In this document: positions 5,071-5,230 of the stretch, piece after piece
Layout: the number at the start of each line of letters is the position of its first letter
Numbering within the stretch: the stretch's first letter is position 1
Assembly (NCBI GenBank): GCA_027306955.1
Contig: DAHUXX010000138.1
Location: 1-5,230 of the forward strand
DNA from: Acetobacteraceae bacterium
GTDB taxonomy: Bacteria > Pseudomonadota > Alphaproteobacteria > Acetobacterales > Acetobacteraceae
Reading direction: 5' to 3'
Length of the DNA: 5,230 nt
Position numbers and translations under genes: made by a program
Notes under the pieces: model-generated
What the model was told of the DNA's origin: nothing
The model's database searches: none
Seen by the model: the letters and a program-made list of their open reading frames with translations, nothing else

Positions 5071-5230
5071 CGTATCACGCCCGCGCCGGCGCGGTGCGGG
5101 CGTTGCAGGACGTGAACCTCGTGGTCGCAGGCGGCAGCTTCGCCTGCCTTGTCGGGCCCTCGGGTTGTGGCAAGAGCACGCTGCTCGACATCGTGGGCGG
5201 GCTCGCGCGCGCCGACGAAGGGCGTATTGC
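4968..5230 (+). CDS. ABC transporter ATP-binding protein, NitT/TauT type (partial)
   Basis: The first 87 residues of an ATP-binding subunit; the gene runs off the right edge. A flexible Ala/Gly/Gln-rich opening (1-26) is followed by IRVEGVGLTY, an aromatic A-loop Tyr36, and ALQDVNLVVAGGSFACLVGP. The Walker A motif is GPSGCGKST (63-71), then LLDIVGGL. This layout is that of SsuB/TauB/NrtD ATPases, which power import of sulfonates, taurine, nitrate or similar small anions with a permease and a periplasmic binding protein. Those partners, Walker B and the signature motif would lie beyond the window. The gene begins 103 bp inside the GntR gene in another frame, so the two are probably one operon. 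If translation began later, the recognisable domain would still start near 5044, within the overlap. The substrate cannot be told from this fragment. Confidence 0.85.
   Translation, partial: MAQQDDTGAAAARGQPRAGPAQAGPEIRVEGVGLTYHARAGAVRALQDVNLVVAGGSFACLVGPSGCGKSTLLDIVGGLARADEGRI

Overview
The window is very GC-rich and densely coding, with long spurious open frames on the antisense of nearly every gene. A 61-residue DUF4169 protein, a family I know mainly from Alphaproteobacteria, and the style of the regulators and transporter suggest an alphaproteobacterium, perhaps Rhodospirillales/Acetobacteraceae. The taxon is an inference. No rRNA, tRNA, CRISPR array, insertion sequence or other mobile element is visible.

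Layout from left to right. Positions 1-159 are a non-coding tail with two GC-rich hairpins. At 160-1737 (minus) lies a gamma-glutamyltransferase (GGT)-fold Ntn-hydrolase. It keeps the autocatalytic Thr and the Gly-Gly oxyanion motif but has lost almost all residues that hold a gamma-glutamyl group. A 168-bp divergent spacer follows, with a perfect 24-bp palindrome at 1816-1839. At 1906-2967 (plus) is a YeiH-type (UPF0324, putative sulfate exporter family) membrane protein. It converges on a LysR regulator of the CysL/YeiE type at 3014-3925 (minus). Divergent from the LysR gene is the small DUF4169 gene (4017-4202, plus). Next come a GntR/FCD-type regulator (4255-5070, plus) and, overlapping its 3' end by 103 bp, the start of an ABC transporter ATPase of the nitrate/sulfonate/taurine importer type (4968 to beyond the right edge).

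How they may work together. YeiE/CysL-type LysR proteins are known next to yeiH-type genes and respond to sulfur compounds, so the YeiH-LysR pair is best read as a sulfite/sulfate-linked export module. The GntR regulator probably controls itself and the ABC operon through a TTGTCGACAG operator just upstream. If the ABC system imports a sulfonate, the locus would join organosulfur uptake to inorganic sulfur export, with the GGT-like enzyme cleaving an amide-type substrate; this link is inference. I see no clearly novel system. The points most worth checking are the rebuilt active-site pocket of the GGT homologue, the palindrome in the divergent promoter, the short open frames overlapping the yeiH and LysR starts, and the long GntR/ABC overlap.
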